Assembly (NCBI GenBank): GCA_039812765.1
Contig: JBDIBF010000034.1
Coordinates: 1-31,836, forward strand
Direction: 5' to 3'
DNA from: JADJVL01 sp039812765
Lineage (GTDB): Bacteria > Acidobacteriota > Holophagae > Holophagales > Holophagaceae
Length of the DNA: 31,836 bases
Below are positions 1 through 7,654 of the stretch, in pieces. The position numbers were made by a program, and so were the translations under genes. The notes under the pieces are model-generated. The model was not told the origin of the DNA, did not search any database, and worked only from the letters and a program-made list of their open reading frames with translations. The stretch's first letter is position 1; every line of letters begins with the position of its first letter.

Positions 1-955
1 GGCCCGGGCGCTTCGCGGCGGAGAGGGTCGCCAGGATGTCCGGGGTGCGCACCAGGGTGAGCGGCTCGGGGCCGTCCTGCTTCTTCACCTTCTCCGGCGC
101 CTGCCGCTCCGGCTTCTGGTCCGCCACCGCCGCCGCGCCCACGAACCCGTCCATGCCCGGCCAGAGGGCCGCGCAGGCGGCCAGCATCTCGTCGGCGCTG
201 CGCACCCGGGTGACCGGCAGGCCCCAGAGGGGGAAGGAGGGCCCGTCCCCGCCCAGCACGAGGTGGACCTCGGCGCCGGCGTCGCGCAGGGCCCGGGCCA
301 TCTCCACGCCCATGGCGCCGGTGCTGCGGTTGGTCAGGGTGCGCACGGGATCCAGGTCCTCCCGCGTCGGCCCTCCGGTCACCAGGACCTTCCTCCCGAG
401 GAGGGCCGGATGGCGCGGCGAGGCCAGGGCGTGGACGGCGTCCACGATCGCCTCGACCTCCGCGAGCTTGCCGCCGCCCTCCTCGCCGCAGGCCAGCAGG
501 CCCTCCACCGGCTCGACGACGTGGTGGCCCCAGCCCCTGAGCCTCGCCACGTTGGCCTGCACCGCCGGGTGGGCCCACATGGCGGTGTTCATGGCCGGCG
601 CCCAGAGGACCGGCGCCCTGGTCGCCAGCAGCACCGTGCTGAGCAGGTCCGGCGCGAGGCCGTTGGCTGTCTTCCCGAGGATGTCCGCGGTGGCCGGCAC
701 CACCGCGACGAGGTCCGCCCAGCGCGCCAGGTCGATGTGCTCCACCACCGGATTGGCGCGCCACTCGTTCAGGTCCGGATTGGCCCCGAAGACCGGTTGG
801 CCCGTCAGCGAGGCCAGGGTGAGGGGCGTGATGAAGCGGGCGCCAGCCTCGGTGAGCACGCAGCGCACGGCCTGGCCTTGGCGGGTCAGCAGCCGCGCCA
901 CCTCGGCGGCCTTGTAGGCCGCGATGCCGCCGGTGATGCCGAGGAGGATGTTCAT
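1..955 (-). CDS. coaBC: Phosphopantothenoylcysteine decarboxylase / phosphopantothenate-cysteine ligase (partial)
   Basis: Bifunctional coenzyme A biosynthesis enzyme: CoaB joins 4'-phosphopantothenate to cysteine using CTP and CoaC decarboxylates the product with FMN. The minus strand reads MNILLGITGGIAAYKAAEVA from ATG at 955 and stays open to the window edge, giving 318 codons of a family usually near 400, so the C-terminus is missing. The CoaC half shows the active-site His at about residue 73 (in EHIDLA), the PAMNTAMW motif at about 120-127 and the flap Cys near 156 (LLACGEEGGGK). The CoaB half begins near residue 187 with a VLVTGGPTRE nucleotide-binding segment followed by NRSTGAMG. The DinB-like gene lies 60 nt upstream on the same strand and may be co-transcribed. 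Identification is firm. Confidence 0.95.
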   Translation of the reverse strand, partial: MNILLGITGGIAAYKAAEVARLLTRQGQAVRCVLTEAGARFITPLTLASLTGQPVFGANPDLNEWRANPVVEHIDLARWADLVAVVPATADILGKTANGLAPDLLSTVLLATRAPVLWAPAMNTAMWAHPAVQANVARLRGWGHHVVEPVEGLLACGEEGGGKLAEVEAIVDAVHALASPRHPALLGRKVLVTGGPTREDLDPVRTLTNRSTGAMGVEMARALRDAGAEVHLVLGGDGPSFPLWGLPVTRVRSADEMLAACAALWPGMDGFVGAAAVADQKPERQAPEKVKKQDGPEPLTLVRTPDILATLSAAKRPG

Positions 956-1015
956 GGGTGGGCTTCCCTCGAAGACCCCATCTTGACCCCAAACCCGGCC
1001 ATCGGCATCACGCCC

Positions 1016-1483
1016 TCACACCGCGCCCCCCAGCCCCAGCAGCTTGCGCACCAGGCCGATCTGGCCGAGGTGGTAGCTCTCATGGCTGAAGAGGAAGGCC
1101 ATGACCTGCTCCAGGGGCTGCTCCACCTTGATTCCGGGATTCATCGTGGGCCGGTCCCAGTCCTCCACGGCGCGGATCGCGTCCTTCAGGGGTCCATCGG
1201 TGGCCTTGAATGCTTCCACCAGGGCGCTGAAGGGCAAGGTTCCCGTGTCGCCGTCCCCGTGGCGGCCGTAGGGCTCCCAGACCGGGTCCTCGGGCTGCGG
1301 CGCGCCCAGGAGCTCGAGGATGCCGCGGCGGGTCTTCACGAGGTGCCCCAGGATCCAGGCGGCGCTGGCCACGCCCTCCGCCGGCCGCTTCGCGGCCAGC
1401 GCGTCGGTGAGGCCCCCGGCGTTGAGGTCGAGCATGAAGAGGCTGCCCTTGAAGCAGCTCCGCCAGAGGTGTCCGCGTTCCAT
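1016..1483 (-). CDS. DinB-family (DUF664-like) putative metal-dependent protein
   Basis: A 155-residue four-helix-bundle protein of the DinB/YfiT type. Members bind a divalent metal through three His residues; several act as thiol-dependent transferases but most are uncharacterised. The probable triad is visible: H47 in AAWILGHLVKTRRG, and H134 and H138 in the C-terminal SHESYHLGQIGLVRKL, the usual family signature. I chose the ATG at 1483 because a GGGAG Shine-Dalgarno-like sequence lies 6 nt upstream; an in-frame ATG at 1549 would add an unconserved, basic 22-residue extension. The gene is divergent from the YhbP-like gene and upstream of coaBC. The biochemical activity cannot be told from the sequence. 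Confidence 0.8.
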   Translation of the reverse strand: MERGHLWRSCFKGSLFMLDLNAGGLTDALAAKRPAEGVASAAWILGHLVKTRRGILELLGAPQPEDPVWEPYGRHGDGDTGTLPFSALVEAFKATDGPLKDAIRAVEDWDRPTMNPGIKVEQPLEQVMAFLFSHESYHLGQIGLVRKLLGLGGAV

Positions 1484-1566
1484 GGCCGGCTCCCGAAAGG
1501 AGCCATGATGGCGCCGACGGCCCCCTTTGTGACCGCCTGGCATGCGCATCCGGACGATCCTGGGCC

Positions 1567-2013
1567 ATGGCCCTGCGTCCCGAACTCCCGCCCCGCCTCG
1601 CGGCCTTCCTCGCGGAGCACCATGTGCTGGTGCTCGCCACCGTCCGCGACGGCCAGCCCTGGACCGCCTCCTGCTACTACGCGTTCGACCCTGACGCCGG
1701 CCGCTTCCTCATGGCCTCGGACCCCTCAACCCGGCACCTGCAGGAAGCCCTCGACCATCCGGCCGTCGCCTGGGCGATCCACCTCGAGACGAAGACCGTC
1801 GGCAAGGTCCGCGGCGTGCAGGCCACGGGGCGCCTTCGGCCCTTCGAAGACGAGGATCTGGACGCGGCCCGGGCCCTCTACCTGCGGGCCTTCCCCATCG
1901 CCCGCCTGATGCCGAGGCTGGACCTCTGGGCCCTGGAGCCGGACCACCTCAAGCTCACCGACAACCGCCTGGGCTTCGGGACCAAGCTCCTCTGGACCCG
2001 CGCGCAGGGCTGA
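1567..2013 (+). CDS. YhbP/UPF0306-like protein, pyridoxamine-phosphate-oxidase-like split-barrel fold
   Basis: A 148-residue protein resembling E. coli YhbP (UPF0306), a member of the FMN-binding split-barrel superfamily with no established substrate. The features recalled from YhbP appear in order: an N-terminal helix then a strand (HHVLVLATVRDGQPW), STRH at 54-57, KTVGKVRGVQATG at 76-88, the FPIAR segment at 109-113, and the C-terminal TDNRLGFGTKLLW at 131-143. Length matches the family. The gene is divergent from the DinB-like gene across 83 nt, which must hold both promoters. No strong ribosome binding site is visible before the ATG at 1567. Family assignment is from motif recall, not alignment. 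Confidence 0.75.
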   Translation: MALRPELPPRLAAFLAEHHVLVLATVRDGQPWTASCYYAFDPDAGRFLMASDPSTRHLQEALDHPAVAWAIHLETKTVGKVRGVQATGRLRPFEDEDLDAARALYLRAFPIARLMPRLDLWALEPDHLKLTDNRLGFGTKLLWTRAQG

Positions 2014-2051
2014 AGCCCAGGAATTCCGTGGATCCGCGGGCCTCCCTGTGC

Positions 2052-2057
2052 TAGGCT
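2052..2057 (+). promoter_or_regulatory. Candidate -10 element of the omega-like gene
   Basis: TAGGCT, within GCTAGGCT, lies 20 nt before the ATG at 2077. A near-identical GCTAGACT sits 18 nt before mqnE (7655-7660), which suggests a shared sigma-70-type -10 sequence. The best -35 at 17 nt spacing is TGGATC (2029-2034), a weak match. Inference from motif and spacing only. Confidence 0.3.
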
Positions 2058-2076
2058 CGGGGGTTCCGAGGCCTCC

Positions 2077-2358
2077 ATGACCCGCACCATCGTCCACATC
2101 CCCGAAGAGATCGCCAACAAGTACCGCTTCGTCGTCGTGAGCGGGAAGCGCTGCGACCAGCTCCAGCGCGGCGCCTACCCCAAGGTGGAGGTCACGGTGC
2201 CCGTGAGCCGCCACGGCCAGCCCCAGGACGCCCCGAAGCTCGCCAGCTTCTGGTCCCAGGTCAGCGTGCGCGAGGTGGAGGAAGGTCGCATCGCCTTCGA
2301 GGAGCCCGAGGTCATCACCCTGGACTACACGATCGAGGCCCCGATCTCCGTCGAGTAG
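2077..2358 (+). CDS. rpoZ: Probable DNA-directed RNA polymerase omega subunit
   Basis: A 93-residue protein. Omega wraps the C-terminal part of beta-prime and aids RNA polymerase assembly. The segment KYRFVVVSGKRCDQLQRGA at residues 15-33 matches the family pattern of an N-terminal helix that runs [KR]-[YF]-[RE]-[FL]-[VL]-V-x-[AS]-x-[KR]-R-x-x-QL, and the acidic C-terminal tail is usual. The more common alanines (AAKRAR) are replaced by SGKRCD, so this copy is diverged. GAGG lies 5 nt before the ATG. The gene is monocistronic, with its own intrinsic terminator directly downstream, and sits about 1.1 kb from the start of coaBC, a neighbourhood often seen for rpoZ. The alternative is an unrelated small protein. 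Confidence 0.7.
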   Translation: MTRTIVHIPEEIANKYRFVVVSGKRCDQLQRGAYPKVEVTVPVSRHGQPQDAPKLASFWSQVSVREVEEGRIAFEEPEVITLDYTIEAPISVE

Positions 2359-2377
2359 GCCTCCCGGTCCCCGGAAC

Positions 2378-2402
2378 AGCCCCGCGTCGCGGGGCTTTTT
2401 TC
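2378..2402 (+). terminator. Intrinsic terminator after the omega-like gene
   Basis: Perfect GC-rich inverted repeat AGCCCCGCG / CGCGGGGCT (2378-2386 and 2388-2396) followed by a run of six or more T. It lies 20 nt after the stop codon at 2358 and separates the omega-like gene from the TetR-controlled operon. Confidence 0.9.
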
Positions 2403-2416
2403 CGGGCTCCGGAAAT

Positions 2417-2432
2417 TTCAACATCCGATGAA
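2417..2432. promoter_or_regulatory. Upstream TetR operator candidate O1
   Basis: TTCAACATCCGATGAA is an imperfect 16-bp dyad (TTCAAC...GATGAA). It matches the O2 sequence at 2469-2484 in 14 of 16 positions. It lies just upstream of the proposed -35 of the TetR gene. Binding by the adjacent TetR is inferred from position and symmetry. Confidence 0.6.
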
Positions 2433-2439
2433 TTTTCCG

Positions 2440-2469
2440 TTGCGCGGATGCCTGTCGACACCCTAAGCT
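2440..2469 (+). promoter_or_regulatory. Candidate promoter of the TetR-efflux operon
   Basis: TTGCGC (2440-2445) and TAAGCT (2464-2469) are separated by 18 nt and sit between the two operator-like palindromes, with the -10 abutting O2. This geometry suits repression by steric block. The hexamers are only partial matches to consensus. Confidence 0.45.
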
Positions 2470-2484
2470 TCAACATTCGTTGAA
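2469..2484. promoter_or_regulatory. Downstream TetR operator candidate O2
   Basis: TTCAACATTCGTTGAA is a palindrome with 6-bp arms TTCAAC/GTTGAA around a 4-bp centre. It overlaps the end of the proposed -10 and ends 7 nt before the TetR ATG at 2492. A dimeric TetR bound here would cover the transcription start. Confidence 0.65.
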
Positions 2485-2491
2485 CGCGCCC

Positions 2492-3208
2492 ATGCCCAAG
2501 CCCCCCGACCCGCCGACCCCCGAACCCCGAGGCTCCGAGACCCGAGCCCCCAGGACCCGCGGCCCCAAGGCCGCCCGGGTGGACACGGACCGCATCCTCG
2601 AGGCGGCCCGGGAGGTCTTCTCCTCCGAGGGCCTCCAGGGCAGTTCCATCCGCGCCATCGCCCGGGCGGTGGGCTGCGACCCGGCGCTGATCTACTACCA
2701 CTTCGACAGCAAGGAGGCCATGTTCCGCGCCCTGCTGGAGCGCAAGCTGGCGCCCCTGTCGGCGGACCTCGCGGCCCTAGCCGACCCCGCGGACGAGCGC
2801 CCCACGCCCTTCCGGCTCTGGGACGTGATGGCCACCTACCGGACCCACTTCAGCTGCGACGCGGGCTTCCGGTCCATGCTTCGGGGGGAGATCCTCCGGG
2901 GCGCCGAGGGCACGCGGGAGGTCATGGCCGGACACATCCGCCGCACCGCCGGGCACATCTGGGACATCCTCCGCCAGGGGCAGGCACGGGGCGAGCTGCG
3001 CACCGACCTCCATCCACCCCTCGCCACCTTCTTCTTCGTCCGCACCCACATGGAGATCCTGGACCTGATCCCCGTGATGGGCGCCCGGGTGGACCTGGTG
3101 GACCGGGCCGACGCCGTGCCCATCGCCGAGCAGGCCTGGTTCCACCTCTACTGGCGCGGCGTCGCGGCGGACCCCGCGGCCCCCCTCCCCCCCGGGCCGT
3201 GGACCTGA
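2492..3208 (+). CDS. TetR/AcrR-family regulator (CecR/YbiH-like) of the efflux operon
   Basis: A 238-residue transcriptional repressor. A proline-rich, probably disordered N-terminus (1-28) precedes the DNA-binding domain: helix 1 TDRILEAAREVFSSEG, and the helix-turn-helix with SIRAIARAVGCDPALIYYHF at about 52-71, the standard TetR signature. The rest is the ligand-binding/dimerisation domain. The ATG at 2492 is preferred over a TTG at 2480 because the TTG lies inside the O2 palindrome; no Shine-Dalgarno is visible, so the leader would be very short. It is first in an operon whose downstream order (adaptor, two ATPases, permease) parallels E. coli cecR-ybhGFSR, where CecR controls drug efflux. 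The ligand is unknown. Confidence 0.88.
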   Translation: MPKPPDPPTPEPRGSETRAPRTRGPKAARVDTDRILEAAREVFSSEGLQGSSIRAIARAVGCDPALIYYHFDSKEAMFRALLERKLAPLSADLAALADPADERPTPFRLWDVMATYRTHFSCDAGFRSMLRGEILRGAEGTREVMAGHIRRTAGHIWDILRQGQARGELRTDLHPPLATFFFVRTHMEILDLIPVMGARVDLVDRADAVPIAEQAWFHLYWRGVAADPAAPLPPGPWT

Positions 3209-3257
3209 TCCCCGGCGCAGCAGCCCTCCCGACCCGCCCCCTTCCGCTGGAGTGCCC

Positions 3258-4208
3258 ATGTTCCGACGCGTCGCGCCCCTCCTGCTGCTGGCCCTGGCCG
3301 CCTGCCACCGCACTCAGGAGCCCGTGCTCAACGGCCGCGTGGAGGCCTACCTCACCGACCTCGGCCCCCGCGCCGCGGGCCGCCTGGTGGAGCTGAAGGT
3401 GGTGGAGGGGCAGCGCGTGAAGGCCGGCGAGCTGCTGGCGCGGGTGCACGCCGAGGAGCTGGACGCCGCCGTGGACCGCGACCTCGCCGCCCTCCAGGCC
3501 GCCGAGGCGAAGTCCCTGGAGGCCGCCAACGGCACGCGGCTGGAGGACGTCGCCCAGGGCGAGGCCCGGGTCAAGGACGCCGACGCCGCCCTGCGCCTCG
3601 CCGAGGAGAACCTCAAGCGCGCGGCGCGCCTCTCCCGGGACGGCGTGCTGAGCCAGGCCGACCTGGACCGGGCCCAGACCGAGCGGGACCGCGCCCAGGC
3701 GGCGCTGAACCTCGCCTCGAAGGCCCTGGCCGAACTGAAGGCCGGGCTGCGCCAGGAGCAGCGCCTCGGCGTCAGCGCCGACGCCCGCCGGGCCAAGGCC
3801 GTGCTGGACCTGAGCCGGGCCCAGGCGAAGTTCACCGAGATCCGCGCCCCCTTCGACGGCGTGGTGGTGCACCGCCTGCGGGAGCCCGGCTCGGTGCTGG
3901 GCGTCGGGCAGGGCGTGGTCACCCTGGCGAGGCTGGACACCCTGTGGGTGCGGGTCTACCTGCCCCAGACCCTCCAGGCCAAGGCCCGCATCGGCCTGCC
4001 GGTGGAGGTGGCCACCGCGGACCAGCGCACCTTCCAGGCCACCCTGGACGAGGTGAGCAGCGAGCCCGAGTTCACGCCGAAGATGGTGGAGACCCGGGAG
4101 GAGCGGGTGAACCTCGTCTACCCGGCCCGGGTGCACCTCAAGGAGGGCTTCGACAAGGGCCTGGTGCCTGGGCTTTCCGTGGACGTGCGCCTCAAGGTCG
4201 CCCCGTGA
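3258..4208 (+). CDS. HlyD/YbhG-like periplasmic adaptor lipoprotein
   Basis: A 316-residue membrane fusion protein that would link the inner-membrane ABC transporter to an outer-membrane channel. MFRRVAPLLLLALAAC is a lipoprotein signal peptide with LAAC lipobox and Cys16. A lipoyl-like half motif (GRLVELKVVEGQRVKAGELL) is followed by an Ala/Glu/Arg-rich alpha-hairpin at roughly 65-185, then the second lipoyl half (IRAPFDGVVVHR) and a beta-barrel. The C-terminal EFTPKMVETREERVNLVY resembles the corresponding YbhG segment. The ATG at 3258 has GGAG 5 nt upstream. Its stop overlaps the GTG start of the ATPase (GTGA), so translation is coupled. No outer-membrane channel gene is in the window. Confidence 0.9.
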   Translation: MFRRVAPLLLLALAACHRTQEPVLNGRVEAYLTDLGPRAAGRLVELKVVEGQRVKAGELLARVHAEELDAAVDRDLAALQAAEAKSLEAANGTRLEDVAQGEARVKDADAALRLAEENLKRAARLSRDGVLSQADLDRAQTERDRAQAALNLASKALAELKAGLRQEQRLGVSADARRAKAVLDLSRAQAKFTEIRAPFDGVVVHRLREPGSVLGVGQGVVTLARLDTLWVRVYLPQTLQAKARIGLPVEVATADQRTFQATLDEVSSEPEFTPKMVETREERVNLVYPARVHLKEGFDKGLVPGLSVDVRLKVAP

Positions 4209-5194
4209 CGAGAGCTCCCCTGCCCGGCGGGTCCGGGCTGGGCCCGGCCGCTCCCGCCGACCCCACCCTCCTGCTCCGGGCCGAGGGCCTCGCCTGCACC
4301 TTCCGGGGGGGCAAGGCGGCGGTGAAGGGCTTCGACCTGGCCCTCCGCCAGGGGGAGCTGGTGGGGCTCATCGGGCCCGACGGCGCGGGCAAGTCCACCA
4401 CCTTCCGCATGCTCATGGGCCTCCAGCGGCCCACCGCCGGCGCCCTCGAGATCCTCGTGCCCCCGGAGCAGGTGGCCTACGTGCCCCAGGTCTTCGCCCT
4501 GGCGCCGGACCTCACGGTGGAGGAGAACATGCGCCTCCAGGCCGGCCTCTACCGCCTGGAGGACCCGGAGCCGCGCATCGGCGCGCTGCTGGCCTCCGTG
4601 GACCTGGACCGCTTCCGGGACCGCATGGCCGGCGCACTCTCCGGCGGCATGAAGCAGAAGCTCAGCCTGTGCGTGGCCCTGCTGCCCGCGCCCCGGCTCC
4701 TGCTGCTGGACGAGCCCACCACCGGCGTGGATCCCGTGTCCCGCCGGGAGTTCTGGTCCCTGCTCCACGCCATCCACGACGAGGGCGTGGCCATCCTCTT
4801 CTCCAGCCCCTACATGGACGAGGCGGAATACGCCCACCGCATGCTGCTCATGCACGAGGGCCGCCTCCTGGACCAGGGCAGCCTCGGGGAATTCCAGGCC
4901 CGGATGCCGGGGCTCACGGTGAAGGTGGTGACCTCCCGGCGCCGCGCGGTCCAGACGGAGCTCTGGGCCCTCAAGCCCCTGGATCTGTTCGGCGAGGGTG
5001 AAGTGATCCGGGCCCGCTTCCCCGACCAGGACGCCGGGGCCCTGCTGGCGCGGATCCGCACCCTCCCCGGCGTGGAGCACGTGGAGCCCTCCGAGGCCAC
5101 CCTGGAGGACTTCTTCCTGCACGCGCTGCTGGAGGCCGAGACGGGTCCGGGCGACGGGGAGGCGGCCCCCCTGCCGGAGGCGCTGCATGGCTGA
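4205..5194 (+). CDS. ABC transporter ATPase 1, equivalent to the N-terminal half of YbhF
   Basis: A 329-residue nucleotide-binding subunit. Walker A is GPDGAGKS (57-64), with Asp where Asn is usual, as in YbhF. The signature is LSGGMKQ (145-151) and Walker B is LLLLDE (165-170) followed by PTTGVDP. The switch position that normally carries His reads FSSPYMDEAE, so His is replaced by Pro (about residue 202); the first domain of E. coli YbhF is likewise degenerate (STSYLDEAE, from memory). This site is therefore probably catalytically weak and the second ATPase the active one. Starts at GTG 4205, overlapping the adaptor stop by 4 nt, and overlaps the next gene by 8 nt. It acts at the inner face of the cytoplasmic membrane. 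Confidence 0.9.
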   Translation: MTRAPLPGGSGLGPAAPADPTLLLRAEGLACTFRGGKAAVKGFDLALRQGELVGLIGPDGAGKSTTFRMLMGLQRPTAGALEILVPPEQVAYVPQVFALAPDLTVEENMRLQAGLYRLEDPEPRIGALLASVDLDRFRDRMAGALSGGMKQKLSLCVALLPAPRLLLLDEPTTGVDPVSRREFWSLLHAIHDEGVAILFSSPYMDEAEYAHRMLLMHEGRLLDQGSLGEFQARMPGLTVKVVTSRRRAVQTELWALKPLDLFGEGEVIRARFPDQDAGALLARIRTLPGVEHVEPSEATLEDFFLHALLEAETGPGDGEAAPLPEALHG

Positions 5195-6119
5195 GCCCAT
5201 CCTCCAGGTGGAGCGGCTCACCAAGCGCTTCGGGGCATTCACGGCGGTGGAGGACCTGAGCTTCGAGGTGGAGCCCGAGGAGGTCTTCGGCTTCCTGGGC
5301 CCCAACGGCGCGGGCAAGAGCACCACCATCAAGATGCTCTGCGGCGTCCTGGCCCCCACCTCGGGGTCGGCCCGCGCCCTGGGCCACGACCTCTTCACCG
5401 AAGCCGACGCGGTGCGCGCCCGGATCGGCTACATGAGCCAGAAATTCAGCCTCCTCGACGATCTCACCGTGGTCGAGAACCTGGCCTACTTCGGCCAGCT
5501 CTACGGCCTCTCGAACTCCCACCTCAAGGACGCCATCCGCCAGCGGGTGCAAGAGCTGCAGCTCAGGCCCCTGGGCGGCCTGCTGGTGCGGGGCCTCTCC
5601 ACCGGCGAGAAGCAGCGCGTCGCCCTGGCCTCGGCCACCCTGCACCGGCCCCGCATGCTCTTCCTGGACGAGCCCACCAGCGGCGTGGACCCCCTGCGCC
5701 GGCGCCTCTTCTGGGAGGCCATGGACGACCTGGTGAAGGACGGGATGACCATCCTGGTGACCACCCACAACCTGGGCGAGGCCGACCAGTGCGACCGCCT
5801 GGCCTTCATCCTCGCCGGGCGGCTCATGGCCTACGGGAAGCCCCGGGCCCTCAAGGAGGGCATGGGCCGGCAGGTGGTGGAGGTGCGGTCGGAGGCCTTC
5901 CGCGACCTGCGCCAGGCGGCCCTGGACCTGCCCGGGGTGCTGGACGCGGAGCTGATGGGCCGGGGCGTGCGCCTCAGCCTCGCCGCAGACGCGCCCTGCG
6001 CGGCGGTGTTGGACCACCTGCGCGCCACGGGCCTCGCGTTCGAGCCCCAGGCCCCTGGGCTGCCCAGCCTGGAGGACCTCTTCATCAGCCTCGTGCAGGC
6101 ATCCCGGAAGGACGGCTGA
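5187..6119 (+). CDS. ABC transporter ATPase 2, equivalent to the C-terminal half of YbhF
   Basis: A 310-residue nucleotide-binding subunit with a complete motif set: Walker A GPNGAGKS (38-45), Q-loop region MSQKFSLLDDLT, signature LSTGEKQ (137-143), Walker B MLFLDE (157-162), PTSGVDP, and the switch His194 in VTTHNLGEAD. The signature has Thr for the second residue of the usual SGG, a tolerated change. Together with ATPase 1 it should form an asymmetric pair. In E. coli both domains are in one polypeptide; here they are two genes whose frames overlap by 8 nt. The permease gene starts 1 nt after the stop. Confidence 0.92.
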   Translation: MAEPILQVERLTKRFGAFTAVEDLSFEVEPEEVFGFLGPNGAGKSTTIKMLCGVLAPTSGSARALGHDLFTEADAVRARIGYMSQKFSLLDDLTVVENLAYFGQLYGLSNSHLKDAIRQRVQELQLRPLGGLLVRGLSTGEKQRVALASATLHRPRMLFLDEPTSGVDPLRRRLFWEAMDDLVKDGMTILVTTHNLGEADQCDRLAFILAGRLMAYGKPRALKEGMGRQVVEVRSEAFRDLRQAALDLPGVLDAELMGRGVRLSLAADAPCAAVLDHLRATGLAFEPQAPGLPSLEDLFISLVQASRKDG

Positions 6120-6120
6120 C

Positions 6121-7245
6121 ATGTGGAACCGCATCCGCGCCCTGGTCTGGAAGGAGCTGCTCCAGCTCCGCCGGGACAAGCTCACCCTGGTGATGATCCT
6201 CTTCATCCCGCTCTTTCAGATCACCATCTACGGCTTCCTCAACAACGACGTGAAGCACCTGCACACCATCGTCTACGACGAGAGCCGCAGCCAGGAGAGC
6301 CGGGACTTCGTGCAGGCCATGGCGGCGACGCAGTACTTCGACGTCCAGGGCGAGGTGGGCAGCGAGGCGGACATCCGAAGGCTCATCGACGCCGGGAAAG
6401 CCGAGGTGGCGATCTGGTTCCCGCCGGACTACGCCCGCAAGATCCGCGGCGGCCAGACCGGCGAGGCGCTGGTGATCGTGGACGCCAGCAACGCCACGGT
6501 GGCGGGGACGGCCATGAGCGTGGCCTTCGGCGTGGGCCAGGTCCGGAGCACGCAGCTCATGTTCGACCGCATGGGCTACGGCCAGGCCAGCCGGCCCCAG
6601 ACCGCCATCGACCTGCGCATCCGCCCCTGGTACAACCCCAACCTGCGCACGCCCAACTTCATCATCCCGGGGCTGGTGGCCATCATCGTCTCCATGACCT
6701 GCGTGATGTTCGCCTCCGCGAGCATCGTGAAGGAGAAGGAGCGAGGCACCCTGGACCAGGTGATGGTGACGCCGGTGCGCCCCTTCGAGCTCTTCCTGGG
6801 CAAGGTGATCCCCATCATCGGCATGGCCTACACCCAGATGACGGTGCTGCTGCTGCTCGCCTGGCTGGTCTTCGATGTGCCCATCGCCGGCAGCGTGCCC
6901 CTGCTCTACGCCGCGGCCTTCCTCTTCATCCTGGCCATGCTCGGCGTGGGCGTGCGCATCAGCACCGTCGCCCAGAGCCAGGCCCAGGCCAGCCAGATGA
7001 GCTTCATGATGTTCCTGCCCATGGTCTTCCTCTCGGACTACATCTTCCCCATCCACGGCATGCCCGTCCCCTTCCAGGTCATCAGCGAGCTCATCCCGGT
7101 CACCCACTTCATCCGCATCATGCGCGCCATCGTCATGCGCGGCGTGGGGATCGAGGTCATCTGGATCCACGCCCTGAAGCTGGTGGCGTTCATCGTGCTG
7201 ATCTGGGCGGTGGCGATCAAGGGGATGCGGCGGGCCAGCGCGTAG
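6121..7245 (+). CDS. ABC-2 type permease, YbhS/YbhR-like
   Basis: A 374-residue inner-membrane permease. One transmembrane helix near residues 20-40 (LTLVMILFIPLFQITIYGFL) is followed by a large extracytoplasmic domain to about 180 and then five hydrophobic helices. The family-typical cytoplasmic segment KEKERGTLDQVMVTPVRP lies after the second helix, and the last part contains FPIHGMPVPFQVISELIPVT. It is the last gene of the operon. E. coli has two permeases, YbhS and YbhR; only one is present here, so a homodimer or a second permease elsewhere must be assumed. The structured element at 7310 begins 65 nt after the stop. Substrate unknown. Confidence 0.9.
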   Translation: MWNRIRALVWKELLQLRRDKLTLVMILFIPLFQITIYGFLNNDVKHLHTIVYDESRSQESRDFVQAMAATQYFDVQGEVGSEADIRRLIDAGKAEVAIWFPPDYARKIRGGQTGEALVIVDASNATVAGTAMSVAFGVGQVRSTQLMFDRMGYGQASRPQTAIDLRIRPWYNPNLRTPNFIIPGLVAIIVSMTCVMFASASIVKEKERGTLDQVMVTPVRPFELFLGKVIPIIGMAYTQMTVLLLLAWLVFDVPIAGSVPLLYAAAFLFILAMLGVGVRISTVAQSQAQASQMSFMMFLPMVFLSDYIFPIHGMPVPFQVISELIPVTHFIRIMRAIVMRGVGIEVIWIHALKLVAFIVLIWAVAIKGMRRASA

Positions 7246-7309
7246 GGTGTCCGTCCTCCCGCGAACACGGATCCACCGCGGATGTTTGTGGGGGTCGGGC
7301 TGATCGGCA

Positions 7310-7586
7310 GTTGACCTTCAAGGAGCACTCTTCCCGAGTGGGATCCGCGTGCTGTTCGCGGATCACGCTCGGGAAGGGTGCCAGGCGAGCGCAGCGAGCC
7401 AAGGGGGATGGGCCCGGGAACGATCGATCGGGTGGGTCGTCATAGTTCTGCAGTCGGTCCTCACCCACCCCGTCGCCAGCCCGAAGGCGTCGTTCTCCCA
7501 CCTGGCGCGCTTCGCTTGCCGGTGTTCGGGTCCAGCGCGGCATGCTGCCGCCGCGCTGGACTCGAACACTCCTTGGAAGGTCAACC
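7310..7586. repeat. Structured inverted-repeat element, copy 1
   Basis: Fills most of the 432-nt gap between the permease and mqnE. Ends: GTTGACCTTCAAGGA (7310-7324) and its inverted partner (7570-7585). Left hairpin: 24-nt arms 7326-7349 and 7357-7380 with a 7-nt loop; 21 Watson-Crick pairs, two G-U and one G-A. Left mini-hairpin 7384-7400 (GCA loop, tandem G/A mismatches). Right mini-hairpin 7504-7520. Right hairpin: 7522-7540 with 7551-7569, 18 Watson-Crick pairs plus one G-U. The centre (7401-7503) holds a GGGTGGGT/ACCCACCC stem. No plausible coding sequence. The same layout recurs at 10757 and 29625. Whether it acts as DNA or RNA is unknown. Confidence 0.75.
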
Positions 7587-7654
7587 CCTTGGGAATGGAG
7601 AACGATCAGACCTTGACGCGCCGTCCCGCGGTCTCAGGCGTCCGTCGAAGCCGC

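Noticed and set aside
7310..7586. Element 1 as an insertion sequence or integron site.
   Set aside because: No transposase or integrase reading frame and no clear target-site duplication could be identified; kept as an unclassified structured repeat.
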